Of a stretch of DNA of 64,000 nt, positions 36,950 to 50,056 are shown piece by piece; position 1 is the first letter of the stretch, and every line of letters begins with the position of its first letter. The notes under the pieces are model-generated. The model was not told the DNA's origin. It ran no database searches and saw only the letters and a program-made list of their open reading frames with translations. Where the stretch lies: the NCBI GenBank assembly GCA_951230915.1, contig OX579641.1:22422254-22486253 (forward strand), read 5' to 3'. The stretch comes from Antitrichia curtipendula. Lineage: Eukaryota; Streptophyta; Bryopsida; Hypnales; Leucodontaceae. Both the position numbers and the translations under genes were made by a program.

Positions 36950-38673
36950 CCCCTACATGACCATTGTTCCTTTGGGGGCCTAATGGGATTTTGGGCTAGT
37001 ACCTACGGGCTGAATTTTTGTCATGATTTTTTGAATTTGTTTTTAAGATAAAAAAATTGATTAGCTTCATGGGAATATTATTATTTTTTCAATTGGTGCC
37101 CAGAAAAAAAAGTTATGCTCAAATAAGCTCAAAACAAGGGAGAAGGGGCATCAAAAGAAATTCAAAAGTTGAATTTTTTTTCTCTTTGATTATATGTTTT
37201 TCTACATGGAAAGATTTAATTCATTCCATTTGGATTTGTTATAAAAAAGTTATAGACAATCTTGTTTTGGGGGCAATTAGAGCATTTCCTTGAAAAAATA
37301 ACTTGTAGGATTAATTTCTGAATACAACTTTTACAAATTCTTAGAAAAAAGTTTCACATGGTTAAGTTTGCTTCCTAGAACAATCTCACCATTGGAATTA
37401 ATGCATTTTAATTCCATTTAAGAGATATTAATAATTTAGATTTTCCGTCTATTTCATATTTACTTTGACTTAATAATTTTTAAAGAATAGAAATTAAGCT
37501 TTTTTGAATTTTTTAAAGAATCTCAACTCAATTCCCTACAATAAAGATTTAAAGCTCAAAACTATGTAGTGCAAAACATTTAATTTAAGAAGGTTCAAAG
37601 TCAAATAATCTAACCCCACAATGTGCTAAAAAACTTGTTTATTTCACTTCAACCCTTTATTGCCTAAGGCTTATTTGAATTCAAAAACAACATTCCTTTT
37701 GAAGTGTTATAGATCTAAATGTTACTCAATTTTAGAGATCTCAACCCTACAATCTTGCAATGTATGTATTGTAGATGACGTGAATCAAATTTGGAGTCAT
37801 TTGGCCACGTAGATTGCAAGATTATAATGCTTTATTGTTTGAAAAGGATGCTAAAATTTTCCTAGCAACACATTTAGAGGTGAAATTCAATTTCTAAACC
37901 TACTCAAATGAAAAAACTTTAAACTATAAGTGATTCAAAACCAACATACAAACACATTGGTGAAAAAAATATCATTGAATTGACTTATTGTATTTACAAA
38001 ATGACTTTCAAATGTCAAAAAAATAGCAAGAAAAGTTGCAAAAAACACCTCTGAGGTTAAAACCCTTCTACTAAAATGTTTTTTAGTCATTCATAACTTC
38101 TTGGATTGATATGAAATTTTATCCAAATAAACTAAAATAGTCGATATGCACAACTTTTCCAATTTTTTTTTATTGGGGAGCATAACCCAACAAATTTTAT
38201 TGAAAACAAACATTGGATGAAGGAGATACAAGCCCTTGAAGTTGTAGCCATCAAATGCAGTTTGGTGAATTCAAATTGAGTTTGTGCACTTCGATTGGCT
38301 TCCAAGAAATCATTACATCTTGGATAGATTTGAATATTTTATCACACAAACTAGAAAAGAGAGCGCAACTTTTCCAACACGTTTTATTGAATTTTGACAT
38401 TAGATGCAAAAAGTTACAACACTTTGAATTGGACTTGAAACTATGTGAAGACACTTTTGGTCCCTTTAGGCAATGAAGGGCTAAACACAGATATCTTGCA
38501 ATCTGTTTGGTCAAAATTTCTGAGATTTTCCCACACATTTTCACACTAGTTAGGTGTAAGATTCTACGGTTACATGTGAAGAAAAACAATTTTCAAAATT
38601 TTAAATTCTTAGCTACAGAAAAGGCAGTTTTGAGTGTTTTTTGGCAAAAAAAAAGGCCTTGGTCCTGTAGGGG
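36950..38673. mobile_element. TTAA-flanked element, copy H, carrying a nested insertion
   Basis: TTAA lies at 36946-36949 and 38674-38677. The ends are CCCCTACATGACC and GGTCCTGTAGGGG. The interior matches copies D and E apart from an inserted 828-bp element at 37653-38480. It lies directly upstream of the BAGP1-like gene's leader. Confidence 0.88.
37653..38480. mobile_element. Nested element with CCCTTYATTGCCTAARGG termini
   Basis: The left end CCCTTTATTGCCTAAGG mirrors the right end CCTTTAGGCAATGAAGGG. Flanks are TCAA and CTAA, probably decayed TTAA. A relative of its interior lies inverted at 1-310. The 112-codon frame on the - strand (38251-38589) runs through the element end and is not a gene. 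Confidence 0.8.
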
Positions 38674-38899
38674 TTAACCTGAAAGTGCCCTTGACTGTCG
38701 GGAAATTCGAACCTTCCAATTGCTTTCAAGCAGTCCATCATAGGCAGCACGATACCGATAGTGGGTAACCAACAAAAAACCACTTTAGCAAATCTACAAA
38801 AGAACCCGTTAATGTGGACAGGGTTCTAGTTGGAAAATATTCCGACCCCGTGTGAACGCGAGTAAGGTGAGGGCAAACCTAGAGCCAAACTAGTATGCA

Positions 38900-40692
38900 T
38901 ACAGTCTGACACACTTGCGCGATCGCTGCTGTGACGGACTGAGGACTTTGCTCCGTTTAACTTACACCTCAGAGTGTCTGTGTGTGTGAGCGTGATTTCG
39001 CCAAATCGTCGGTGCGGTCTGAGCTTCGTGGAATTACAGTTTGATGATTACTGAACATTCTGACTAATTTCGGATTTGACCCTCACTGTAAGTACTATGC
39101 AATTGGTGAAATACCTTGTGAGTTTTGGTAGCTATAGAAGATTTTTTAGAGCTATTCGGTACTGTAGTGGTGTAGAGAGGAACGACGACGAGTCACGAGA
39201 TTGTTTATAATACTGTGCAAGATTTGGAGTGATTTGAGGAGGAGGTGGCGGTGGAATTAATTGTGATGGACGATTTGGAGAACGTGATGCTCATGTGACG
39301 ATTATTATGTATCTGGGAGTGGTGTTAGTTCGTAATTGAGCTCTTAGATGATGATTTGTTACTGAAATGGCGTGAGATTTTTGTGTGCCGAAACAGAGGA
39401 TTTCTATTGGAGGTGCTTCTTGGTATGCTCCCTGGAAGCTTCCTTTCGAAGTGCTGTGGCGGGGGTTGAAAGAGTGTGGAAGTGGTGTGCATTAATTTTG
39501 GACTACTTAGACTTTTTGTGAAATTTCCAGAGACTATTTCACTCGTTCCTGCTCCAACTGTTTCCACGTCTGTTCTCTGGTTTGGACTGCGTAACTATGT
39601 TGGAAACTTCCGATCGAGATTGACCTCTTCGTCGATGCTGTCGTGAGGTCTGCGCAGTGCACGCATCATCACTCTATGACTGCCGTTTTTGAACTCCAGA
39701 CTCAATGCCTCGGGTCCGACGAGTCCTTGTAATTCCAGCTCCCGTTTTGTCGTGGTCTTTCGCTCTACGAAGGCGCTGTTGCGATTGGAGTGAGCGGTGC
39801 ATTTTCTTACTCTTAATTATCTTATTGTCGCCATTGTCTCCCGTTTTACTTACTTGATCATAGTCCGTGAATCTGGACAGAGTATTTTTCAGTGGGAGGA
39901 ATCTCACTATGACTTCTCCAAGACGTTCTATGTCAATAATCGCCTCTAGGTTTAGGGTTTAACTATTTGAACGATGCCATTATATTGTGGCGGGTCCCGT
40001 ATGTGACGAAGGATTTGGATACTGATGTTTACCGCCATGATGCTTTGAGTAGGAACGTCTTTGCGTGATGAAGGATCATATTACGAAGTAATGCTCCGGA
40101 GGTTCATGTTTGTTAGAATTTGAATGCCACAGAACTCGCTTATAATGGTAGAGCAGACAATTTGAGTCGAGTTCTATCGCCGGAATTGATGTTGAACAAG
40201 TTGCTTTGTTTCTTTGCAGACATTTCCTGGAATTTTGATAGGCACTTGTCCGACTCAAATTGTCCACGGATTTTGAAGAACATGTGAATAACCAATCGCT
40301 CAGGGAATATTCTCACTGCTGGGACTCGTACTTCTTTTGTATCCACTTATCCGTTGATGGAGGGCGAAGAAATGTTGCCTTAAATAAGCATGATTGTAGG
40401 TCAAAATAGCCTCTATCTGTACCTCGAACGCTAATGGGAGGGTCACTGTAAGTCGTGCCAGTCGTGCTGTCAACAAGTGCGGTCAGTCGTTTGTTACCCT
40501 GGCGTAAGCGAAAACGCGACAATTCCTGAATTACATATAGCTGGAGATGCCAGCAATCGCTGTCAGCTTTGTAGAATCTGCCATGTAGACCTTGGGGACT
40601 CAAAATTGTGCGTAGAAATCATGAAGAACTTGATATGAGTATGAAACTAATTTTTAGTCAATGATCTAGAATTCAATATAGAAATCATACAA
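38900..40692 (+). promoter_or_regulatory. Promoter and 5' leader of the BAGP1-like gene
   Basis: The sequence changes from AT-rich repeat to balanced composition near 38700. A candidate leader exon ends near 39088 at 'cactGTAAGT'. An acceptor-like 'caatatag' stands just before the start codon at 40693. Transcription start is not visible. The - strand frames here are incidental. Confidence 0.45.
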
Positions 40693-43600
40693 ATGACCAA
40701 TCTGCAAAAAATGGCGATGGATGTGTTTATCCCTTCCTGGGGAGAAATAAATATTACATTTGCCGCTGCCGTAGTATTTATACTCCTCGTGAGCTACTTC
40801 CAGCATTTCTTTTCAGGAAACGATACATCTAAGATTGTTGAAGAAGAGAAGGTGGCACACCTTCCAGCAATCTCAGAACTTGAGAGCGTGGTTGTTAACA
40901 ACCCAAGTATTCAAGGAGTTGGTAAGGTAAATCCTTACAGCGTTTAGATACATATACTCGTTATTCAACCTTAGGTTTGAAAACTGATGCATGTTTTTAA
41001 TGGTTTCAACAATTCAAGAGTATTGTAGCATGTTTGATTTTATAAAAGCTGTCTGTTTAGGGTATGAGCTATAAGTATTGATGTTACTGACTACACTTGG
41101 GCTGCTCATTATGCAGGGGCCGACAAAAGCTTGGGGGAGTGGCTTTGTGTACTTGATTCGGGTGAGGAACACCAGTGAGATTTACTAGACGAAAATGATG
41201 AAATACTTGAATGTGTATCTCTTCATAGTCGCTTCAGGACTTAAATAGTTTATCGTGTCGTAAACTTCATTTTAGATGGTACTGTGAGCAGTGTTAAGCA
41301 CATGTTACCCTGGGAGGCTAATGGCACGCTGAAATTTTCTTGATGTAACAGCAGTAGTTCAGTGCACCTTTTTAACTGAGTAACACTGAACTCTTCCTCA
41401 TGATTGGTTTTTATTGGACAGCTGGAGCTTTTAGCAGCCAGGAACCTGATTTCAGCAAATTTAAATGGCTCATCAGATCCTTATGCTATCATTGAATGTG
41501 GCACACAAAAGCGTTTCAGGTGACTCAGTCTCTTCAGATTGAATGATCAAACTTAGTCTATCAATTGATTGATGTATTGAATTAGCATGGTGGTACTTGA
41601 GTTCCTCTTGCTGTAATGCTTTCAATCGAAACTTCAGATGAATTTCACGAACTTAGAAAGTTACAGAGCTTGAATGAACTGGCACAGTTGCTGACTACTC
41701 TTCGTTTGCCTTACAGCTCTATGGTTCCGAGCTCCAGGAATCCAGTATGGGGTGAAGAGTTTGACTTTTATGCAGAAGAACTGCCTGTTCAGGTGCATAT
41801 GTGCACAGTAATTTTTTTTTCACACGTTAAAGAAAATTAGGTAGTCAAAGGGTTTGGCATCGGAGAGTTTTTTTGCAACGAAATGAGAATTGTAATGCTG
41901 CATTGTTTTGTACAATTCGTGTCATTCTTGAAGCTTTTGTGGGCTTTTAAACTGTCAATTACAGGCAACTTGAATGGCAGACTGAATTCGCAGTCCAATG
42001 TGAAACGGTTACTCTTCTTGACACTTTTGAACAAGGGACTGCATTTTGCAGATCAAAATTGCTATCTACGATTGGGACATAGTTTGGAAGAGCACTGCTC
42101 TTGGATCATCCATCCTTGAGATTGTGGAGGAGGGCCAAACCGAGGCTGTGTGGCATTCACTGGACAGTGCTTCTGGTCAGGTGAGCACTGAGCTTCACTA
42201 GCATGGTCCTTACAGCAAGGGAGAGTTAAAATGTAATATTCTCGGTTTAAAATATCCTTACGATCAGCCTGGTGGTGATTGACGAGTCAATTTCATGCGT
42301 TGTACAACATCTTATACATGTATGTGCTGTTTTGCAAGTAGTTGTGTATACAAATGGCGACAAAGCGTTATCCTGTGAGTCAATCCGGGTAAGACCACAG
42401 TTTTGAGAACGCTACGACCTTCCATTTCTTGGGAAGAACAGTCCTTTGCAAGTTTATCATCGACAAATGTGTATATAAATACATATTTACATTCTGGACT
42501 TTGTGCCACATCAATGTGATTATTGCCTTAAACATTATAACGTGAGGGGTCAAGACGTCAGCAGTTCGAAGAGGAACCGATTCAGGAACTGCATTGAATT
42601 TATTTCAACAAAGACAGCTAATATTGAAAGGATCTAAAGTGGAAACTTATTTGATTTGGTTTGTACCACCTACTTCGTTTGCGTTTTTGTTGCTAGTCTT
42701 GTTTTGATAATATTGATAAAATGAGCAATAAACTAGAGGAAGATATTATAGTGAAATTTAATATATAAGTCTGAGATGTTTGTCGGCTCTAGCTCTCTGA
42801 AGGACTACAGACGATTTTAAGTGTCCCTTGACAATTGCTTTATGTCAATGGCTTAAGAAAAAACGTCCTAATTATTATTTTGGCTATTTTGTTCCAGTTT
42901 CTTTTAAAAAAATTTAAATTACATCTACAACTCCTGTAAACAGTAGCTAAGCAGCCTGGAACTGACCACTGTTCTCTGAATGTAGGACTTGGAGTTGAAA
43001 ATATCTTGTCATGCTTTTGGAAGTAGCATACCTTTGGAGGAAGTCTCATAGTGAAGAAAACTGATCATTCAATTGTTGCATAACCTGTCTACAGAACTTT
43101 GAGTGGTTATCTTGGGGTAATAGCCCGCCGAAGGCTGTCCCTTGAGGCACCTGTTGGTACAGAGGTGCGGCAGAAGCCTGGGCCACTTCAGCTCATTTTT
43201 GAACTGCCTCCAGATGAGGTACACTTGGGATGCGTTTTTTTATTTATCTATGAAGAAGATTCTTTCTTGTCATTCATGTTTGGATTGGCAAAAGATGGAA
43301 ATATTACCTATTGTCATTTGAAGCTCTATGGATAATTGTGCGTTTGGCTGCTGCAGGTGGTTGACCATAGTTACTCATGTGCTCTAGAGAGATCTTTCTT
43401 GTACCATGGGCGAATGTATCTGTCACCATGGCATGTTTGTTTTCACTCTAATGTCTTTGCCAAGCAGATGAAGGTTTTTCCTCGTGCACAACTTTTTGTC
43501 GTTTATCTGTGTGTAATATGGTAATGTCAAGGTATGATGACAGTGTAGTATGGACTTGTGAGTATTTTACTATGGCTGTTGTCATTAAGAAGTGCGTTTT

Positions 43601-46600
43601 ATATCAATTATTGGGCGTTTCATTGCTTACATCAAATTTTGTTGATGTGCAGATCGTTCTGCCCTATGATGACATTGAAGAGGTGAGTGATTGTGAAAGT
43701 TTTAATTCTTGCCAGTCATTCAATGGGTTGATTTCGTCATTTGACTGGAAATAATGTCTGGTCAAATCATTCCGAAGTCAACTGGCAAGAATATCTTCCA
43801 GAACGCAAGATGAATATTGGAATAGATACGGATGTATTCGTCCTAGAGCCTAGAGTGATGTCATTAAAAGTTTGACGTGTCACTTGAAATTCTCTGCAAC
43901 TTCCACTGTATCATTTTCGCCTAACCTTGATAGTATACAGAATTGAACAATACTACTTAAATTAGCTAAGCGAGTAAGTTTTCCAAATGGTCTAATTTTA
44001 CACCCCTTGGATACACACCCATTCTGATGCAATGGTCATCATTGGTGGAGCTCAGATCAAGAAAAGTCACCATTCTTTTATAAATCCAGCCATAACAATT
44101 ACGCTGCGATCAGGCTCTGGAGGTCAAGGTGTTCCTCCCTTAGTTAGTGTTGATGGTACGTGACCTCGTTCTGGCTATATTTTCTGGGATACTTTAAGTT
44201 GACTATTTCTTTTATCTTGGTTCTTTGTATGTCAATTGACGTATCGGAAAGAGGCCATCTTTAAGGAGTTTGCGAAATTGAGATATTATTTGGAGACCCT
44301 GTTGCAGAGTAGAACTCTGCTCAGAGAACTCAAGCTTTTGTTGTGAATCTTTGCTCGTATGTCTGAAGCAACGATAGTACTAAAAATCTCTCATTTACCG
44401 ACCGCGTGTTTGTTGTGATAAAGCTTTGCGGGATACCAGACTTTTGTCAAGCTTGATTTGTGGTTGGTGCAGGCAGATCGAAGTACAAGTTCGCATCTTT
44501 CTGGAATCGAAATCAAGCCCTGCGTGCTCTTGAAAAGGCTTTGAAGGAGTTCACTGCCATGCAGGAGGCTGCGAAAAAGGTATTCGCAATTACCCTCCCT
44601 TCTATACTACATAAATATTATGTAATATTCAAAATTTGAAGTATCAGTTAAAGCGTAGAGAATCCAGGAAAAGCTGTTGTCCCTTTTTTGTGACGGCATT
44701 TCTTAATATAGGTGATGTAATTTTTGGTCATTACAATTATGGCATTGGAGAGACTACTCAACAGAGTATTTTAGGACTCTCAGAGATTTTTGTATTCAAA
44801 TTTTCAGGAGCATTATGTTTCGATGATGAGAACTAGAAGTGGGTCGTTTCGAGTACATGAGGAGATTTCTGATGAAGACTCTATTTCATCCCTACCTGAA
44901 GCTGCGATTGTGATACAGCCGTTTCTCAAGGATGATGTTCTATCTGAAGTTATAAATGTGAGCCCCCACTAGTTCTTTTTCAAAGTTAATTATTTTTCTC
45001 GTTTTCTTGGAGATACACATGTCATCGTCTCGTGTTGTCCCAGCTTATTAAAAAAGCAGCTGACATGATCAGGACGGTTGTCAGATTGAGTTGCCGTGTA
45101 CAGCTGAAGAATTTTTTGCAGTTTGCTTGAGGGACGACTCTCTATTCATGCAAATGGTAGGCGACCATCGAAAGGACAAAGAATTGAAGGTGCTGTGATG
45201 CCTTAGACTCAAATTTGTTCTTACCTTAACTATAGGTATCACGGCCCTGTGGTTGAGTCATGTATGAAATATAATGTAATTCCTTGAAAACGAGTAGTTG
45301 ATGAGTTCATTTTCTGTTCAGCTTGTCAATGTAGTTAATAGTTACTTTTGTTCGATGGGTCAAGATTGCATTCTTCGCTTTCATCAATTTTGGAATTTCT
45401 ACGAGGGTGCGTTTTTTCCTCCTATGGAGTGCTATATTGAAGTGAATACTTATGAAGTTCGGTATAATGTATTATGACTCTGCAGGTAGAAAAATGGGAG
45501 GACTCTGAACAATATGGTGGTTTGACTCGGAAAGTTACCTATCGTTCGATTTGTCAGAGTCCCATGTGTCCTCCCGACACTGCTGTTACTGTGTATCAAC
45601 ATACCGCATTTTCTAACAACAAGAAAGTCCTGGTTTGCTTCAGTTATACCCTTCTTATCAGTGCCTAGTTCTGCGAAAGCATCTCAATTTCTCTTCTGTA
45701 ATTTCAGTTCTGAGGCTTATAAAAATTTCCAGACAGTCGATGTTCATTTCTGAATATTCCTTCTAACAACTTAGTAACTTGGTAACTTGTTAAATCTGAC
45801 TGTCTTTTGATCTTCGACACGAATATTTCCTATCGTCTTTGATCTTAAGTTTCACTCGGGTCTGAATGAGGTGAAAATTTGTTGGAAATTCTGTGCTGAA
45901 TTCTACCGCTGACTCATTGGATTATCTTTCGTAGGTTTATGAAGCCGTGTCTCAAATTCATGATGTGCCGTTTGGATCATACTTTGAGGTACTATTTGTG
46001 CATGTCTCCACTTGATCCTATGTGTCAAGTTCTGTGGTTAGGCACCAGCCTCAGATGAACTTGTCAACACGCAGTGTTTTCCTGCTTGTAAATATGATAA
46101 CATACAAGATTAATAATAATAATAATAACCCTGGTCCTAAGACCATCGTGAATGGAGAGTCTTGTTGGGGGTGGTTCGACCGCTCATATCTTGGGGTATG
46201 GGCAACTGGGACTACCCTCGTTGCGATTAACAGTTATCATCAGATCAATGACCGTAAATGGATTGACCTTGTTGCGAGTCATCACCCTCCCACTTGTTCC
46301 ACTTATTCGTTCAATATTGTCAATCTAAACTGCATAAACCTGTCATACTCTTTGGTTCAAACGTGACATTTCTGCATTAAAAAAATGGACGAGGAGTTTA
46401 TTTACTAAGTTATGTCTTTCCATGTCAATTTTTTAGAGTATCATGGATATAATTGCAGATTTTTCAATCCACGATATACTGTCATTATCATTACTTCTGT
46501 CTCGATTTCCATGACTTGCTAAGCAACGAATGCGAGTGCACACCACTGTTTTTCAGATTGTGAATAGCCTCTTGTTTTACGTTTTGTGATACATCAATCG

Positions 46601-47489
46601 AGCATGCACAGTGGATGTGATCCTTGCAAAACCTGTGCTCAAGTGTGTTCTATGGGGCAGGTGCATGCAAAGTGGACATTTGTGACGAAGTCAAAATCGA
46701 TGTGTAATCTGATCTTCAAAGTTGGTAAGAGACTTGAATTATGTTCAAGAGTTCCTTCTTCTTCTTCGTTGTTTGATATATTTTATACTCCATTTGTGTA
46801 GTTCCCGTTTTAGTTTCATTTTTCAGCCGTTGGTAAAGCGACAGAATATTGTGAGAATGGTGATCCAATCATTCTGTGTCAATTTTTTGAGACCATCGAC
46901 AGGTCTCTAGTGGCGAGTACAGTTTTGTTAAGGAGTAGCTTCTACGGATGGAAGCAAATGGCTCTGCAATCAACTTCAATGGAATATATCTACGCTGACT
47001 CGTTAGAAGATGACGCTCTTTGGTTTCTTAGAAGGTCACGCTGATGGCCCCCGTTTGTGTGAACTTGACAGGTGCCCATTTCCAAAAGTGGTGTCTCATG
47101 CAATCAAAGATTAAATCTGGAACTGTGTTAGAGGTATCTTGATCTGCGCACCTTGAGCTCGTGATATTTCATAGTATCTTAGACGCCGGAGCAGCATAGT
47201 CTGTTTCTATCTCGCCTGATAATCATGAAATGGATTCGAACTAGTTTTTCTCGTGCAGTGATGACCCAAATCGATATATTGGTTGGTGTAAGGATGAGTA
47301 GTCGTCTACTTTAATTATGTTAGAATAGGTTGCTACAGATCATCCTTCCTGAGATATTTACAATTTGACTTTTGTACGCAGATGAAGCAAGACGCCGAGA
47401 TTTTCATAGAGTTGGCTCGCAAGGAGCTTGCAAGAGCGAAGGAGGAAAGGACACACAACGGTGTCAGCGTGGATAGAGGTGACTCATAA
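40693..47489 (+). CDS. BAGP1: C2-GRAM-VASt domain protein, BAGP1-like
   Basis: My exon model: 40693-40926, 41117-41161, 41422-41519, 41717-41792, 42052-42180, 43095-43218, 43357-43473, 43653-43682, 44056-44155, 44473-44579, 44808-44957, 45085-45189, 45486-45632, 45935-45988, 46661-46724, 47072-47133, 47382-47489. All borders are GT-AG with consistent phases except between 42180 and 43095, where a short exon seems missing. The product is about 590 residues, close to Arabidopsis BAGP1. Order: N-terminal hydrophobic segment (about residues 20-36), C2 domain ([31 protein letters not shown]), GRAM domain ([26 protein letters not shown]), then VASt domain ([37 protein letters not shown]). BAGP1 works with BAG6 and an aspartyl protease in cleavage-triggered autophagy and fungal resistance. 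C2/GRAM domains bind lipid, and VASt resembles START-like sterol-binding folds, so membrane-contact-site function is plausible. Identification rests on strong motif conservation. Confidence 0.92.
46111..46128. repeat. (TAA)n microsatellite in an intron
   Basis: Six TAA units lie within the intron between the exons ending 45988 and starting 46661. Confidence 0.9.
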
Positions 47490-48145
47490 TTGGGAGGATG
47501 TGGGCTTTTTAGCTCTCTTGTGATTATTAAGGTTTGCTTTTCGCCGGGAGTCGGGACGGGGTGGGTTTGGTAGTTGGTAGTTGTATGTTGACATATCTAG
47601 CAGTGAAATGAGCCAGTGAAGGTTGCACAGATGCAGAGGTTGAAGAATCTTCACGAATGATAGATATAGGGTAATTAGCTATTGATCTTCAAATGACAGT
47701 TTCCACGAGAGCATCTTTCAAGCAGTACTCCCACGGCCGTTGCTCGAGGTCGAGTAGTGTTCCTTCTGCGACGGCGCAGGGTTTCCCATCACATGCACGA
47801 GGTGGAAATGTCGAAGCAGCTTATGTAAAAATTATTAATGCTATTAGAAACAGAGTTGTTTCTCTTCGAGCTTTGAGAGTTGAGACCGTCCAGACATGCA
47901 TTTAAGGGTACTGTTTGAGTTTGCTCAAGGGCTTAGAATGGATCATATATCTGCTGTCCAGTAAATTTGACGACTATGAATCCTGGTGAATTGTTGCCGT
48001 TTACACCAGAATTTGGTTTCACCTGAGGTAAGGTAAGGAGCCTTTTCTCATACTGACCTTCTGCCATTATTAAGCCATGAACATAAGTGAATGAAATGGT
48101 TTTGTTAGTGACGAGCATATTTAGAATCTAGTATACATGACAATG
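47490..48145 (+). other. 3' UTR and downstream flank of the BAGP1-like gene
   Basis: This balanced-composition sequence follows the TAA at 47487-47489. It ends where the Tc1-type relic begins. No further gene is recognised. Confidence 0.5.
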
Positions 48146-49520
48146 TACAGTACCCGGAAGAAATGTTACGTAGTTTTCATTTCTGTGCTCAAACAGACCA
48201 TGCAGAAGCCATTTCGGCTAACTTCCAAAGGCTAAAAAATTCATCAAATCTTAAATAAGAAATTGCATTATGAAGCTCATGCACTCTATTCTGAAACTGT
48301 TACACATTTATTTATATGATTAAAATTTCAAATCAATCAACAATTTTGTTTCTTGTTACATGTTGTCTAAAATCTCGTACTACCACCTTTTGCACCAATT
48401 ACTTCCCACATCTGAATAGGTATGCTGGCAATAAGAGTTTGTGAGGTCCCTATAGACACTTCTTCCCATACTCTATGAAGAGATTCAACCAATTCTTCTT
48501 TGTTATGTGGCATGGACTTATTCTAAACTTCATCTTTCACTATCTTCCACAAGTTTCTATTGGGCTTAGGTTTGGAAAGTTTGTTGTCTAGTTCAACTTC
48601 TTTATGCCATGAACTTCTCTCCACAATTTTGGCAATAGACTACAATGAATTGGAACACCATCTTCTACAAGTGAGGTCTTGTAGATGATTTAGTGGAGAA
48701 AATAAAACCCACTCAAAGTCCCTTTGTAGACAATATCAACAAAATCACTTGCCATCATTCTTTGTAGAGGTATGATTACTAAAAGAGACTTATCAAAGTT
48801 ACTAAAGGCACCTCAAACCATCACTAAAGTATAGCTTGACTTAAAAATAGGTGTCAAACATTTCCATCTATATTTTTCACATGATTTCTGCCACACTCTA
48901 GTTTGTCAAAAAAAATTGTGAATTTCAAAATATAATTCATCAATGCAAATGACCTTTGTCCAATTCTCTGCAACCCAATCTCTACATTGTTGGGCAAATG
49001 CTAACCTTTGTGCTCTGTGCTTCTTGCTAAAAAGACTTATTTATAGCAATATGATTTCAATATCTAAGGTCATTGATTTCAAAGCATTTTTTACAATATG
49101 ACAGCTAATTTTTGCAACATCCACCATCTTGTTATAATCTCTATGAGTAGCAACAATCATAATCTAGCATGTGTACCAAGTACCTTGTACTACATTTTGT
49201 AAGTTTTCAAGATCTATTAGATGATTTTGGTGAAACTACACTTCCTTGAAACTTATTGTTTTGTAGAACAGTATACTGATTGGTTGAAGGCAACATCTTC
49301 AATTCTATTGCAATGTGTGTGCTTTTCATCCTAGCTTTGTGCCTCTCAATTGTTGACATTCCTTTCTCACCATCTATTAAGGCTTCATGGACTTCATCTT
49401 TGAGCTTTATTCTCTCAACTAATAATGCCACTCATTCTACCTTGTACAACTTACAACTTAATGCACATTACTTCCTCTCCAAGACATATTCAACTTCAAC
49501 CATATCAACAAGTTTTGATT
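48146..49520 (-). pseudogene. Decayed Tc1/mariner-type transposase (DD34E-like)
   Basis: Reading the - strand across frame breaks gives Tc1-type landmarks in order: QRLAFAQQCRDWVAENWTKV then the first catalytic Asp in CIDELYF (about 48930-48965), the second in EDGVPIH (about 48640-48672), NLSPIE and NLWKIVKDEV in overlapping frames (about 48515-48570), and VIGAKGGSTRF near the C-terminus (48369-48402). Spacing between the second Asp and the Glu fits 34 residues. About 93 codons separate the first two Asp. Many stops and shifts show it is dead. The left end may be TACAGTACCCGGAAGAAATG at 48146, a Tc1-like terminus; no matching right end was found, so the element may be truncated. The N-terminal DNA-binding part (about 49200-49500) is poorly preserved. 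Confidence 0.85.
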
Positions 49521-50056
49521 CACAACTTCTAGTGCCATAATAGAGCACTTAAGAATGTTTATAATGTAGCAAACTAGTGAATTGAAGCAATGTTACGGCG
49601 CAATGGCAATGAATGCAAGTCGATTCAATGTGAGGTTGTTGACATTCTTCAAGGTGATCAACGAAGATTATGACTTTTCAAGAATTATTTTGTTAAGAAT
49701 CTACATGTCTAGAGTTCTTCTAGCCAACAACACAACTCCTATTTCAATTGGGAAGTGACAATTGAATGTTGAATGGTCACTAAATGAATTTAATCTAAAC
49801 AACCAAAGTTGCATATGCAAGAACAAGAACATGGAAAATCTATGTAAGCTACATAACATTTCTTTTGAGTATTGTACAATAGGTGGAGTCAAAACTTTGA
49901 AGATTCGTAAATTTCTTATACAATATCCAAATAATAAATATTTGTGTGTATTGGAATCTTTTTAAGCATGGGCCAAATTTATATTTTTTAAATCCACTCT
50001 ACTAATAGTAATCATTTAAATTGATTGAAAGCTACATGACATTACATTATAATAAG
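49521..50056. other. AT-rich intergenic DNA, no gene recognised
   Basis: Overlapping frames at 49701-49892 (-) and 49762-49965 (+) have no recognisable domains. Confidence 0.45.

Noticed and set aside
38251..38589. 112-codon - strand frame as a gene
   Set aside because: It crosses the border of a nested element into the host element, so it is not a conserved unit.
39325..40603. - strand frames upstream of the BAGP1-like gene as a divergent gene
   Set aside because: Short, overlapping, with no domain or splice chain; better explained as leader, intron and promoter sequence of the + strand gene.
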